A stretch of DNA of 64,000 bases from Deinococcus piscis (lineage in GTDB: Bacteria; Deinococcota; Deinococci; Deinococcales; Deinococcaceae), in NCBI RefSeq assembly GCF_014653275.1, contig NZ_BNAL01000001.1, positions 124,001 through 188,000 on the forward strand. Reading direction: 5' to 3'. Shown in pieces: positions 1 to 8,299 of this stretch (its first letter is position 1; each line of letters opens with the position of its first letter). Below the pieces are notes generated by a model, which saw nothing but the letters and a program-made list of their open reading frames with translations, did no database searches and had not been told where the DNA came from. The position numbers and the translations under genes are program-made.

Positions 1-932
1 AACAGGCCGCTGGCTGGCTCGTCCGCTGCCCTGCACTCAGGGGCGGGAGCTGCCGCATGTCGGCCCAGCCGAACGCCACTCTCAGTCACGCCCTTTTCGG
101 TCGCAGTTCCGGCGGGAGCGGGTGACTGGTTTCCAGCGGCCTCCGCCAGTGCTTCCAGCAGTTCGTCCAACCCAGGGCGGTCTGCCGGCGCTTTGGCAAG
201 GGCCCGCTGAAGCAGCCGCGCCAGCGAACGGGGCACCTGCGGAGCGATGTGCGACAGGGCCGGGGCCGCAGTCAGCAGGTGCTCACCCATCAGGTCCTCG
301 TAGCTCTCGGCGCGGAAGGGGCGCTGACCAGCCAGCACCTCGTATCCCAGCACCCCCAGGGAATACACATCGCTGGCCGCCGTGCCGCCTTCTCCCCGGT
401 AGATTTCAGGAGCCATATAAAAAGGGCTGCCGCCTGCCCGCCCGCCCTGGGCAATCATGTAGGACGCTCCAAAATCAGCCAGCACCGCACGGTTGCCGTC
501 CAGATAGACATTCTGCGTCTTGACATCCTGGTGGACCGCGCCCTGACCGTGCATGTAGTGCAGCCCCGCCGCCACGCCATGCAGAATGCCTGCTCCCCGC
601 TCCAGCGGCAGCGGCGCTCCCGCCGTCAGCTGGCCGTCCAGGGAACCTTCGGGGAAATACTCCAGCGTCAGGTAAGCGCCCTCGCCGTACGCCTGCCCGC
701 TGTATCCCCGGACCAGATGGGTGTGACGCAGTTGCAGCGTCATGCGGACTTCGTTGGCAAACATCTCGGCTGCGCCAGGATTGTCCTGCCGCGCCGCAGC
801 CGGAAGCAGGACTTTGAGGGCCACCTGACGGCCCCCTTGGTCATAGGCCAGGTAGACATGCGCCGTGCTGCCGCTCCCCAGCAAACGGACCGGCTGAACA
901 CCAGCCGCGGCCGCAGCCGGAATCTCAGGCAT
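1..932 (-). CDS. Serine/threonine protein kinase, C-terminus cut by window edge
   Basis: The reading frame is open at the left edge, so the C-terminus lies outside. Residues 1 to about 265 form a Hanks-type kinase domain: glycine loop GSGSTAHV (19-26), ATP-binding Lys40 in VALK, Glu61 as the likely salt-bridge partner, catalytic loop HQDVKTQN (134-141, Asp136) and DFG at 153-155. The loop reads HQD rather than HRD, so this is a non-RD kinase; such kinases often do not need activation-loop phosphorylation (family knowledge). A Pro/Ala-rich stretch after about residue 280 looks like a juxtamembrane linker, so a membrane segment may follow beyond the edge. The substrate is unknown. It is the last gene of its strand here, with prfB upstream in the same direction about 140 bp away. 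Confidence 0.9.
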   Translation of the reverse strand, partial: MPEIPAAAAAGVQPVRLLGSGSTAHVYLAYDQGGRQVALKVLLPAAARQDNPGAAEMFANEVRMTLQLRHTHLVRGYSGQAYGEGAYLTLEYFPEGSLDGQLTAGAPLPLERGAGILHGVAAGLHYMHGQGAVHQDVKTQNVYLDGNRAVLADFGASYMIAQGGRAGGSPFYMAPEIYRGEGGTAASDVYSLGVLGYEVLAGQRPFRAESYEDLMGEHLLTAAPALSHIAPQVPRSLARLLQRALAKAPADRPGLDELLEALAEAAGNQSPAPAGTATEKGVTESGVRLGRHAAAPAPECRAADEPASGL

Positions 933-1072
933 GGAATGGGAAGGTGGCAAAGAAGTCATTGTGGTGCCTGCCAGTCTAGTGGACCGCCGCGCACACGGTT
1001 GGCACAGAATCGCCGGGGCGGGGAAATCAGGGGCACGTCCGGCCTCTTTTTCCCGCCCCGGCGCAGACCTGC

Positions 1073-2171
1073 TTAGTCGTCGTCGCCGGATTCCTCCGCC
1101 ACGCGCTTGCCGGCCTTCCACTCCAGGCCCGCCCACATCAGGTCGTCGAGGTCACCGTCCAGCACATCATCGGGGTTGTGCTGCATCAGGCCCGAGCGGT
1201 GGTCTTTGATGTACTGCTTGTCCAGCACATAGGAGCGCATCTGGCTGCCCCACTCTACACTCGACTGCTGCCCACGCGCGGCCAGCGCTTCTTCTTCACG
1301 CTTACGCATTTCGATGTCGTACAGCCGCTGCTTGAGGATTTGCAGGGCCAGCTCATGGTTCTTGATCTGGCTGCGGGTGATCTGACAGGCCACGGCGATG
1401 CCGGTGGGCAAGTGGGTCAGGCGCACGGCGGAGTCGGTGGTGTTCACACCCTGCCCGCCCGAGCCCTGTGAGCGGAACACGTCACGGCGCAGGTCGGAGT
1501 CGGGAATATGAATATCAATCTCTTCTTCGGGCACTTCCGGCACCACATCCACACTGGCAAAGCTGGTCTGGCGGCGGTTGTTGGAGTCAAAGGGCGACAC
1601 CCGCACCAGGCGGTGAACCCCGTGCTCAGCACTCATCATGCCGTAAGCTTTTTCGCCCCGGATGATGAATTCAATGCTTTGGTAGCCCGCCTGGTCACCC
1701 GGCTGCTCGTCGAGAATGTCTACCTTGTAGCCCCGGCGCTCGGCCCAGCGCATGTACATGCGGGCCAGCATTCCGGCCCAATCCTGAGCTTCGGTGCCGC
1801 CTGCGCCGCCCTTGACGCGGATGATGGCCGAGGTATCGGCGTGCTTCATGGTGAAAAGAGTCTCGCGGTACAGCTCATCTACCCGCTGCTCAATCCCGGC
1901 CTGTTCTTCCAGCAGCATTTCGCGCTCTTCGTCGCCTTCAGCCAGTTCTAGCATCTCGGCCAGGCCGTCCAGATCGGATTTCAGCCCACGGTACTTTTCG
2001 ACTACACCGCGTACACCAGTGGCTTCCTGGGTGACGCTACGGGCACGGCTCTGGTCATTCCACAGGTCCGGATCGGCCAGAAAGTGGTCAAGTTCGTTTA
2101 GGCGGCGTTCCTTGCCGGGAATGTCAAAGATACTCCCGGAGGGACGCCAATTTTTCTTGCAGTTCTTGCAT
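1073..2171 (-). CDS. prfB: Peptide chain release factor 2, expressed by programmed +1 frameshift
   Basis: RF2 reads UGA and UAA stop codons and triggers peptide release in the ribosomal A site. Translation starts at ATG 2171, 8 nt after an AAGGAG ribosome binding site. Codons 1-15 run to CTT (2129-2127) and are followed by an in-frame TGA (2126-2124). A +1 shift over CTT TGA C continues from 2125 to the stop at 1073 and gives 365 aa, the usual RF2 length. The codon-recognition motif SPF (about 192-194) and the catalytic GGQ (about 238-240, in GSGGQGVN) are both intact. The in-frame TGA is the family's autoregulatory device and not a mutation: low RF2 favours the shift and raises RF2 synthesis. 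Without the shift only a 15-residue peptide is made. Confidence 0.97.
2123..2138 (-). promoter_or_regulatory. prfB programmed +1 frameshift site
   Basis: On the minus strand this reads CGGGAG TAT CTT TGA C. The E. coli prfB signal has the same parts: an internal Shine-Dalgarno-like element, a short spacer, the slippery CTT, and the UGA C stop context. The reading frames before and after join only if the ribosome slips +1 here. Confidence 0.95.
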
Positions 2172-2346
2172 GGCGTTCACTCCTTGTCTGGGCTGAGCCG
2201 TCCCACTGGGGGCTCAGCAGTGCCGCAGTTCGGCAGGCAAAGTTCAGTATACGGCGCGGGGAGAGAGCGATTGGCAGACTAAACATCCTGCTGCATTCGG
2301 CCCTGTCTCCCCCGCTTGGCTCGCAGCAACGGCGGATACCTTTCGG

Positions 2347-2715
2347 TCAACTGCTCTTTGGTCCGGCACTCTCGCCAGCCGCTTCCTCCAGCAGACCGTA
2401 AATCTCCAAGAAGCGCCGCGTGCGTGCCTCCAGCGTCGGCAGCGGAGCCACTTCACCGCACACCCAGTCCGGTTGGTAGGACCGGCAGATGGCCGGGCGC
2501 TGAGCATACACCGCACACAGGCAGCCTGCGCCTTCCTGTTCCCGTCCCAGATGGAGGCAGGGCACGCCCAAAGGCTTGTGGAGCGCAGCAATATCCGGCG
2601 CAGAGCAGCAAGCGCCGCAGGCCGTACACACCCGCCCTGCACGCGGCCAGGGCGAACGGGGCGGGTAGCCTGGCGGCACCGCTTCGCCAGGAGTGCTTGG
2701 GGGCGACTCAGTCAC
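2347..2715 (-). CDS. YkgJ-family cysteine-cluster protein
   Basis: This 122-aa protein carries the cysteine pattern of the YkgJ/UPF0153 family (putative zinc- or iron-binding): C30-x2-C33-x2-C36-C37, then C53, C65, C67, C77 in RPAICRSY, and C86. The RP..CR.Y signature and the CxxCxxCC start are typical. The family's function is not settled; metal or Fe-S cluster binding is the usual inference. No signal peptide or membrane segment is present, so it is probably cytoplasmic. It lies between prfB and a HisC-like aminotransferase gene, all on the minus strand, with about 90 bp to its upstream neighbour. Confidence 0.85.
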   Translation of the reverse strand: MTESPPSTPGEAVPPGYPPRSPWPRAGRVCTACGACCSAPDIAALHKPLGVPCLHLGREQEGAGCLCAVYAQRPAICRSYQPDWVCGEVAPLPTLEARTRRFLEIYGLLEEAAGESAGPKSS

Positions 2716-2804
2716 TGGGCCACTGTAGCTGCTCTCTGAACCAGGCTGAGCCGTGGCCTCAGACGCACAGCCACCATCTGCGCCGCCCCTCTCCCCTTTT
2801 CGGC

Positions 2805-3908
2805 TCAGCGGGCCGCTTCAGCAGCCTGCAAAAAAGCGTCGTTGTCTTCGGGCTTGCCTACGCTCACGCGCAAGCAGTCGCCCAGCACCGGCAGACCTTT
2901 TTGGCCGCGCACCACCACGTCATGCTGTTCCAGCAGGCGCACCGCCGCTGCATCGTCAGGCGTCTGAATCAGGAAAAAATTGGTGCTGCTGGGCCAGGCT
3001 TTCCAGTGGGGATGGCCTTCCAGGGCGGCCAGCATCCGCTCACGCTCGCGGTTATTTTCCTCAACCCGCTCACGCACGTACTCAGGGTGCTCCATCGCCA
3101 CTTCCAGCGCGCACTGGGTCAGCACATTGATTGAGAAGGCTGGCACCAGCTTGCTCAGCTGCGCGGCCAGCTCGGGGTGGGCCAGCGCATAACCCAGCCG
3201 CAGCCCGGCCAGCCCCCAGGCTTTGGAAAAGGTCCGCAGGCTCAGCACGCTGGGATGCTCGCGCACCAGAGCACGGTAATCGGTGCCGCTGAACTGGTAG
3301 TAGGCTTCGTCAATCACGGTCAGCCAGCCATGGGCAGCAGCCGTCTCGACCAGGCCGCGCACCACCTCGGGCCGGTCAGCGTGGCCGGTGGGGGCCTGAG
3401 GCTGAATCAGCACAAACAGGCCAGGGCCACGGCTCTCCAGCTCTTTTTTCAGGGCCTCTGCGGGCAGCGACAGGTCAGGCTGCACCGGCACCTTGACCAG
3501 CTCTGCGCCCAGCATTCCAGCTTCTAGTGGATACACCGCAAAGGTGGGGTCAGTGGTCAGCACCGTCTGCCCGATACCGGCCAGCTCGGTGAGCACCTTG
3601 ATCATGACGTTGCTGCCCGAACTTACCACCACGCCCGCCGCGTCCCAGTCCTCCAGCCGGGCGATGGCCTGCCGCAGCTCGGTGGTGTTCAGGTCGGTGT
3701 AGCGCTGCCAGGGGCGCTCCAGCATTCGCTGCGCTGCCAATGCCTTGAGCTCAGCCGGAAAGTCGTAGGCGCTCTCATTCTGGTCCAGCTTGATACGGGC
3801 CTTGCTGGGCACGTAGGGGTAAGCCGGAATGTCCTGCACCTGACGGCGCACGCTACTCAGCGGGGAACCAGCGAGCGGAGATTGGGTGGTCATGCTCTGT
3901 TTTACCAT
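2805..3908 (-). CDS. Histidinol-phosphate aminotransferase-like PLP enzyme
   Basis: This is a fold-type I PLP aminotransferase of about 367 aa in the HisC subfamily. HisC moves the amino group of glutamate onto imidazole-acetol phosphate in histidine synthesis. The start LDQNES (41-46), the cofactor region IDEAYYQF (199-206) and the Schiff-base lysine K229 in TFSKAWGLAGLRLGY are all present. The NPNNPTG motif appears as QPQAPTG. A second HisC-like gene lies at 22637, so one of the two may act on aromatic or other amino acids; sequence alone does not tell which is the true HisC. ATG 3893 (MTTQ...) is an alternative start; neither start has a clear ribosome binding site. It diverges from the gene at 3959. 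Confidence 0.85.
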   Translation of the reverse strand: MVKQSMTTQSPLAGSPLSSVRRQVQDIPAYPYVPSKARIKLDQNESAYDFPAELKALAAQRMLERPWQRYTDLNTTELRQAIARLEDWDAAGVVVSSGSNVMIKVLTELAGIGQTVLTTDPTFAVYPLEAGMLGAELVKVPVQPDLSLPAEALKKELESRGPGLFVLIQPQAPTGHADRPEVVRGLVETAAAHGWLTVIDEAYYQFSGTDYRALVREHPSVLSLRTFSKAWGLAGLRLGYALAHPELAAQLSKLVPAFSINVLTQCALEVAMEHPEYVRERVEENNRERERMLAALEGHPHWKAWPSSTNFFLIQTPDDAAAVRLLEQHDVVVRGQKGLPVLGDCLRVSVGKPEDNDAFLQAAEAAR

Positions 3909-3958
3909 TCTGCGTAGCGTCCCAGGTCTGTGGCGGGCCGCGTGCTAGCCTGCCGCAT

Positions 3959-4267
3959 ATGGCTCACGAAACCGTCACCGTCAGCGTCCGCACCGCTCTG
4001 GTGGACGGCCAGGCCCGCGCCGCCCGCACCGGACGCACCCAGCAAATCGAGCTGGGCGAGGACCTGTTTATCCGCATCGCGCCGGGCGGACGCAAGTTCT
4101 TGCTGTTTTGTCTGGGCGACGAAAACGAACCTGACAAGGCCACCGCACAGACCATCGCTCAGACCTTGGGCCTGGATGACCCGCAGTACGGCTGGCACCA
4201 GGGCAAGTCCCTGCGCTCTTTGACGGTGATGGAAGCGGGCGAAGAGCAGTCCAACGCCGACTCCTAA
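3959..4267 (+). CDS. Conserved-looking small hypothetical protein
   Basis: I do not recognise a family for this 102-aa soluble protein. It has alternating short strands and helices, no signal peptide or membrane segment, and an acidic tail. The ATG is preceded by TAGCCT (3946-3951) with a 7-nt gap, which fits a leaderless start, and there is no ribosome binding site. It diverges from the HisC-like gene, and the two share a roughly 50-bp upstream region. Codon use matches its neighbours, which supports a real gene. Confidence 0.7.
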   Translation: MAHETVTVSVRTALVDGQARAARTGRTQQIELGEDLFIRIAPGGRKFLLFCLGDENEPDKATAQTIAQTLGLDDPQYGWHQGKSLRSLTVMEAGEEQSNADS

Positions 4268-4363
4268 AAAGCTGTGCTGCTGTAGCAAGAGTGGCGTTTG
4301 AGTAGTGTGAGCAGTCAGAAACAATGCGGGTATGGCCGCCGCTTCCATTCGCCCGAGAAAAGC

Positions 4364-4395
4364 AAGAAAAAAAGCGCCCTCCTGAGGGGCGCTTT
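4364..4395 (-). terminator. Rho-independent terminator for the SRPBCC gene
   Basis: On the minus strand a 9-bp stem AAAGCGCCC/GGGCGCTTT closes a short loop and runs into further T residues. It lies 26 bp past the stop codon of the gene at 4421-5104. Confidence 0.85.
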
Positions 4396-4420
4396 CTGAC
4401 AATCGTTTGAGTGTTGAGCC

Positions 4421-5104
4421 TCAGTTCTTGGGCACGGTTCCGCCTTCAAAGGCGGCCTTGAATTTCTGGAGGTCTTCGGCAATCTGCTGGCTGGGTTCTT
4501 CACCAAACAGCTTGGCGACAGCGGCACCCAGGGCGCCGGCCGGCGGACGGTAGCTCAGGGCCACATGCACGCGGGTCTTGTCGCCGGCCAGGCTCTCGAA
4601 CTGCACGCTGCCGGCGTTGTCCACCGTGGCACCGGGCAGCGAGTGCCAACCGATACGCTCGCCGGGCTTGTCGTTCACGATTTCGGCTTCCCACTCCACA
4701 TTGGTGCCCAGCGGAGCCTTGGCCACCCAGCGGCTGCGGCGGCTGTCCAGCTCAGTCACGCTTTCCAGGTGGCTCATGATTTGGGGCAGGTTTTCCAGCT
4801 TGCGCCAGTAGCCGTACACATCCTGGGCGGGGCGGTCAATCACGACCGAATGCTCCACGAAAATGGGCTTGGCAGAGGCGCTGGCGCTGCCCAGACCGGC
4901 CGCTTCCATCACAGGGTCCGAGCCGGTCGCGGCGCGGTAGGCGAGGTAGCCGCCCACAGCCGCCATCCCCAGGCCCAGCACGCCACGGCGGCCCAGGCCC
5001 AGCATCAGCAGGGCACCACCAGCCGCGCCGCTCAGCAGGCGGCTTTGGTCAATCTCACCGAGGGCGCTGGCGTCACTTCCATTTTTATTCGTCTGTTTGG
5101 TCAT
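4421..5104 (-). CDS. SRPBCC-family protein with glycine-rich hydrophobic N-terminal segment
   Basis: The protein is 227 aa. Residues about 25-65 form a Gly/Ala-rich hydrophobic stretch resembling the YgaP/DUF2892-type inner-membrane segment. Residues about 80-220 form an SRPBCC (polyketide cyclase/START-like) domain, which usually binds a hydrophobic ligand: [19 protein letters not shown] opens the domain and [14 protein letters not shown] follows. It is probably membrane-associated. The start at 5104 is chosen because GGAGGAG lies 6 nt upstream; an ATG 24 nt further up lacks this. The ligand is unknown. It diverges from the transporter gene at 5216, has its own terminator at 4364-4395, and is probably a single-gene transcript. 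Confidence 0.8.
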   Translation of the reverse strand: MTKQTNKNGSDASALGEIDQSRLLSGAAGGALLMLGLGRRGVLGLGMAAVGGYLAYRAATGSDPVMEAAGLGSASASAKPIFVEHSVVIDRPAQDVYGYWRKLENLPQIMSHLESVTELDSRRSRWVAKAPLGTNVEWEAEIVNDKPGERIGWHSLPGATVDNAGSVQFESLAGDKTRVHVALSYRPPAGALGAAVAKLFGEEPSQQIAEDLQKFKAAFEGGTVPKN

Positions 5105-5182
5105 TTGAATCTCCTCCGTTGGGTTCACTGTAGTGTATGTGGCTCACCTTCCGGGCAGGGTGAAGTTTGCCCCAACATCAGC

Positions 5183-5210
5183 TTAACAGCGCTGGAACGC
5201 GGCTTATAGT
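5183..5210 (+). promoter_or_regulatory. Promoter of the EamA transporter gene, leaderless type
   Basis: A -35-like TTAACA (5183-5188) and a -10 TATAGT (5205-5210) are separated by 16 bp. The ATG follows the -10 box after only 5 nt, so the transcript would begin at or next to the start codon. Confidence 0.65.
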
Positions 5211-5215
5211 GGACT

Positions 5216-6145
5216 ATGTCCCGCCAATACTTCCTGGCCCGCACCGCTCCGCAGCCCACGCTGGGCCAGTGGGATTCATGGTCGCTGGCTGCCGCAGCGA
5301 TCACCATTTTGTTCTGGGCCTCTGCTTTTGCGGGAGTGCGGTCCGGGTTGCAGGAATTCGGCCCCGGCCCCCTGGCGCTGTACCGCTTTGCGGTGGCCAG
5401 TCTGGCGCTGGGCGGTTACGCGCTGGTGGCCCGGATTCCGCCGCCGCCAGCGCGGCTGCTGCTGCCCGTGGTGCTGGTGAGCCTGGTTGGAATCACGGCC
5501 TACCATCTGCTGCTCAACTACGGCCAGGTCACCGTCCCGGCAGGGACCGCCAGCATCATCATCGCGGTGGTGCCGGTCATGACCGCCCTGCTCTCGCTCG
5601 CGCTGGGGCAGGAGCGGCTCAGTCCTCTCGGCTGGCTGGGCAGCCTGATCAGCCTGGGCGGGGTGCTGCTGATCGTGCTGGGACGCGGACAGAGCATGGA
5701 CTTTACCGCCGGGGCGCTGCTGGTGCTGGGGTCTGCGCTCGCCAGTGCGCTGTATTTCGTGCTGCAAAAACCGCTGCTCGCCCAAGTACGGCCTATCCAG
5801 TTCACCATCTGGAGCATCATCACAGGGACTCTTCCTATGCTGGTCTTTTTGCCAGAGCTGCTTCAGGGGTGGGCGCAGGCCCCACTCAGCGCGCACCTTA
5901 CGGTGGCCTATATCGCGCTGTTTCCAGCGGCACTGGCATACCTCACCTGGAGCTACGCGATTTCACGGGTGGGCGCAGCGGCCTGCACCAACCTGATGTA
6001 TGTCACGCCAGTGCTCGCCACCCTGATTGCCTACCTGTGGCTGGGTGAGCGGCCCACCGAGATGACCCTGCTCGGCGGCGCTATTGCCCTGGGCGGGGTG
6101 CTGCTGGTCAATACGCTGGGACGGCGGCCAGCGCGGGTGGATTAG
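5216..6145 (+). CDS. EamA/DMT-superfamily permease
   Basis: This 309-aa polytopic membrane protein has about ten hydrophobic segments arranged as two EamA repeats. The first repeat begins near residue 23 ([15 protein letters not shown]) and the second near residue 165. The family holds drug/metabolite exporters and amino-acid efflux carriers; the substrate cannot be read from sequence. [19 protein letters not shown] is a typical end-of-repeat EamA helix. It is convergent with the gene ending at 6147, with one base between the stop codons and no visible terminator. Confidence 0.9.
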   Translation: MSRQYFLARTAPQPTLGQWDSWSLAAAAITILFWASAFAGVRSGLQEFGPGPLALYRFAVASLALGGYALVARIPPPPARLLLPVVLVSLVGITAYHLLLNYGQVTVPAGTASIIIAVVPVMTALLSLALGQERLSPLGWLGSLISLGGVLLIVLGRGQSMDFTAGALLVLGSALASALYFVLQKPLLAQVRPIQFTIWSIITGTLPMLVFLPELLQGWAQAPLSAHLTVAYIALFPAALAYLTWSYAISRVGAAACTNLMYVTPVLATLIAYLWLGERPTEMTLLGGAIALGGVLLVNTLGRRPARVD

Positions 6146-6146
6146 T

Positions 6147-6770
6147 TCAGCTGCGCAGGCGGTGCAGCCAGTCCTCCAACTCGGACACGGACGCCTGCTC
6201 CTGCCGCTCCCTCTGCCACGCCTTCAGCGGCGCATAGACAGCTTCTGCCTCGGCCAATGTCAGCGGGGGCTGGGCCGTCCAGAGCAGCCGGTCTCCGCTG
6301 ATATGCCAGGCCCGGCGGCGGCGGACGCGGCGGCCCGGCAGGTGAGCAGCCAGCAGAAGGTCCACCTCGGCGGCCAGCGGTTCGGAGTCGGTGTACAGCT
6401 CCAGCAGCGTGGTCGGCAAGTCGCGCCTGGGATGCAGCGTCGCTGCGCGGTCACGGGCCTGGAGCACAAAGCGCCGTAACTGGCGCAGGTCGCGGGTGCG
6501 CCACTCGCGCAGGGTCACGCGCCCGCCACACAGCCGCAGGATGAACTGGCCGTCCGGGAAGTGCCCGTCAGCCAGGCCGGAGGCGTCATACCAGCCCAGG
6601 TCCAGGCAAAAGTCAGCGTCGCAGTAAAAGACCTCGGCGAGGTTTCGGTCCAACAGCTCACCCAGCCGGGCCGCTTCGGCTTCCAGGTCCGCTTCAAAAT
6701 CCAGGTCGATCAGGAAAAGAACCGAACCGCCATCAAAGTGAACTGCGCTCAACCGGCACGGCGCGGGCAT
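6147..6770 (-). CDS. Hypothetical protein coupled to the MNT-HepT fusion
   Basis: I do not recognise a family for this 207-aa protein. The first half is acidic and carries hydrophobic strands (VLFLIDLDF; AEVFYCDADFCLDLGWYD); the second half is rich in Arg and Leu helices (RRVRRRRAW near residue 150). No membrane segment is visible. Its ATG shares one base with the stop of the gene upstream (TAATG at 6772-6768), so the two are almost certainly translated together. That pairing suggests a role with the MNT-HepT protein, for example as an extra antitoxin or target, but this is inference. It is convergent with the EamA gene. Confidence 0.75.
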   Translation of the reverse strand: MPAPCRLSAVHFDGGSVLFLIDLDFEADLEAEAARLGELLDRNLAEVFYCDADFCLDLGWYDASGLADGHFPDGQFILRLCGGRVTLREWRTRDLRQLRRFVLQARDRAATLHPRRDLPTTLLELYTDSEPLAAEVDLLLAAHLPGRRVRRRRAWHISGDRLLWTAQPPLTLAEAEAVYAPLKAWQRERQEQASVSELEDWLHRLRS

Positions 6771-7510
6771 TATCTTCCCCCGCCACCTTCGTCTTCGGCT
6801 CCTCCTTCTCCCTCTTCAGCCAGCTCCTGAAGCAGTGGGCGCAGCTGCGGTAGCTCATGCCGGACGGTCTGCCACACCAGGTCCAGGTCTATGCCGAAGT
6901 AGTCGTGCGCCACCAGATTGCGGATATCGCGCAGCAGGGCCCAGGGAACCTGGGGGTGACGGTCTTGCTGGCTCTGGGGGATGAACTTGGTGGTTTCGCC
7001 CAGACGCGCCAGATTCCGCAGGACGGCGTCTACGGCCTGCTCATCTTGTCGGAAGGACTGCCGGTCATGCGGCGCAGTGTAGTCTGCTGTGCGGTCCAGA
7101 GCGTCCAGCAGGTCATACACACGCCAGCGCCAGCGTTTGCGGCGGTGGGTACGGTGAGGCCGGTCCGGCACAGCCATGATGTCCACTGCGTCCGTCAGGA
7201 TGCCCCGGCGCAGGGCCGGTTTGATGGCCCCTTCGGTCAGGGCGTCTATGCGGGTGCCCAGCACCCCTTCAAACAGGTCCTTGGCGGCCATCAGGCTCAG
7301 CAGGCCAGCGCCTTCGCGCAGGTCCAGCAGCAGGTCCACATCACTCAGATCGGTGGCCTCCCCACGCGCCACCGAGCCAAAAATCCGCACCCTGGTCACG
7401 CCCAGGCGTCGCCAGTCTGCCTCGATGCGGCGCAGACGTGCAGCCACCGCTGGCAGGCTGGAGTCGGCAGTAGGTGGCCTGTCCTTTTGGGAAGATTCTG
7501 CAGGCGTCAT
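6770..7510 (-). CDS. Fused MNT nucleotidyltransferase-HepT (HEPN) protein
   Basis: One 246-aa chain holds two domains that are usually separate genes of a toxin-antitoxin pair. Residues about 20-115 are a minimal nucleotidyltransferase (MNT) with GSX10DXD exactly: G45-S46 ... D57-V58-D59, plus a later acidic VDIM at about 109-112. Residues about 130-235 are a HepT/DUF86 HEPN domain with the RX4HXY motif as R197, H202 and Y204 in RNLVAHDYFGID. In known pairs HepT is an RNase-like toxin and MNT adds AMP to the motif tyrosine to silence it. Here this could occur in cis. The start is set at ATG 7510, with GAGGG just upstream; an open extension to 7591 would run into the divergent promoter. The downstream gene overlaps by one base. 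Confidence 0.85.
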   Translation of the reverse strand: MTPAESSQKDRPPTADSSLPAVAARLRRIEADWRRLGVTRVRIFGSVARGEATDLSDVDLLLDLREGAGLLSLMAAKDLFEGVLGTRIDALTEGAIKPALRRGILTDAVDIMAVPDRPHRTHRRKRWRWRVYDLLDALDRTADYTAPHDRQSFRQDEQAVDAVLRNLARLGETTKFIPQSQQDRHPQVPWALLRDIRNLVAHDYFGIDLDLVWQTVRHELPQLRPLLQELAEEGEGGAEDEGGGGR

Positions 7511-7592
7511 GACCCTCAGCATAGAGGCTGCGGCGCGGGCGTGCGGCCTCCGGGTCCGCTCCGCCTGGTGGCCCCCGGCCTGCCCTGGCACC

Positions 7593-7598
7593 TACAAT
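7593..7598 (+). promoter_or_regulatory. Leaderless-type -10 box
   Basis: TACAAT lies 7 nt before ATG 7606. This makes 7606 the likely start in place of the ATG at 7597, which sits inside the -10 box. No clear -35 is visible. Confidence 0.6.
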
Positions 7599-7605
7599 GC
7601 AGAAG

Positions 7606-8199
7606 ATGGACGTCTCTTCGCCGCCTCCCCTCCCACCTGAGCCAGCCGCTGAGCGCCAGCGTTCCGCACTGCCCAGTGGCTGGTGGCTGGGCTTGGTTGG
7701 CGTACTGGTCGGGCTGCTGGGACTGGGCACCGCTTTTTGGGCGCTGCGTGACCGCCCGGAGATGGACGCGCCCGTGCCTGTCATCCAGGACAAAGGACCA
7801 ATCCCCTCTTCAGGCGATACGGCTTCAGCCTCTGCGACTGCCGCACCAGGGGCCGCTGGCGGCCACTCAAAGCTGCTGGAGCTGGATATTCCTACCGGCT
7901 TCCCGCCACCGCAGCTCCAGAGCCTGAGCTTTGCCGACGCTTTTGCGCAGGCCGCCGCTTACCGGGGTTGGCAGTGCCAGCAGCCCGAGGTGATCCTGTT
8001 TTCTGACGCCCGCCAGACCCTGCCAGCAGTGCAGGAGCGGCTGCTGGAGCTGGGCTATCAGGTCAAGGACACCGAGACGGCCCTGGGCGAAGACCGCAGC
8101 TGGCTGGCACAGCACGGGGAGCGGCCCGACCTCTTCGTCAGCTTCTCATCCGGCGAACAGGGCCGGGGAAATGTCAGCCTGTGCGCTCTGCCCAGATAA
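7606..8199 (+). CDS. Single-pass membrane protein of unknown function
   Basis: This 197-aa protein has a Pro-rich N-terminus, one transmembrane helix at about residues 26-46 (WWLGLVGVLVGLLGLGTAFW), a low-complexity Ser/Ala/Pro linker, and a globular C-terminal half with two cysteines. The helix with its short N-terminal tail predicts an anchored protein with most of its mass outside. I recognise no family. About 100 bp separate it from the roadblock-like gene at 8300 and the exported protein at 9077, in the same direction. The three may form one envelope-related unit. Confidence 0.75.
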   Translation: MDVSSPPPLPPEPAAERQRSALPSGWWLGLVGVLVGLLGLGTAFWALRDRPEMDAPVPVIQDKGPIPSSGDTASASATAAPGAAGGHSKLLELDIPTGFPPPQLQSLSFADAFAQAAAYRGWQCQQPEVILFSDARQTLPAVQERLLELGYQVKDTETALGEDRSWLAQHGERPDLFVSFSSGEQGRGNVSLCALPR

Positions 8200-8299
8200 G
8201 CGCCCACCTGTACGGGCTGTACGGCAGACCCTTTTGCCTGCCTAAACCCAGAAAACAGTTCTGTGACAAGGGTGACTCTAGGGTGAAGTGAGGAACGTC

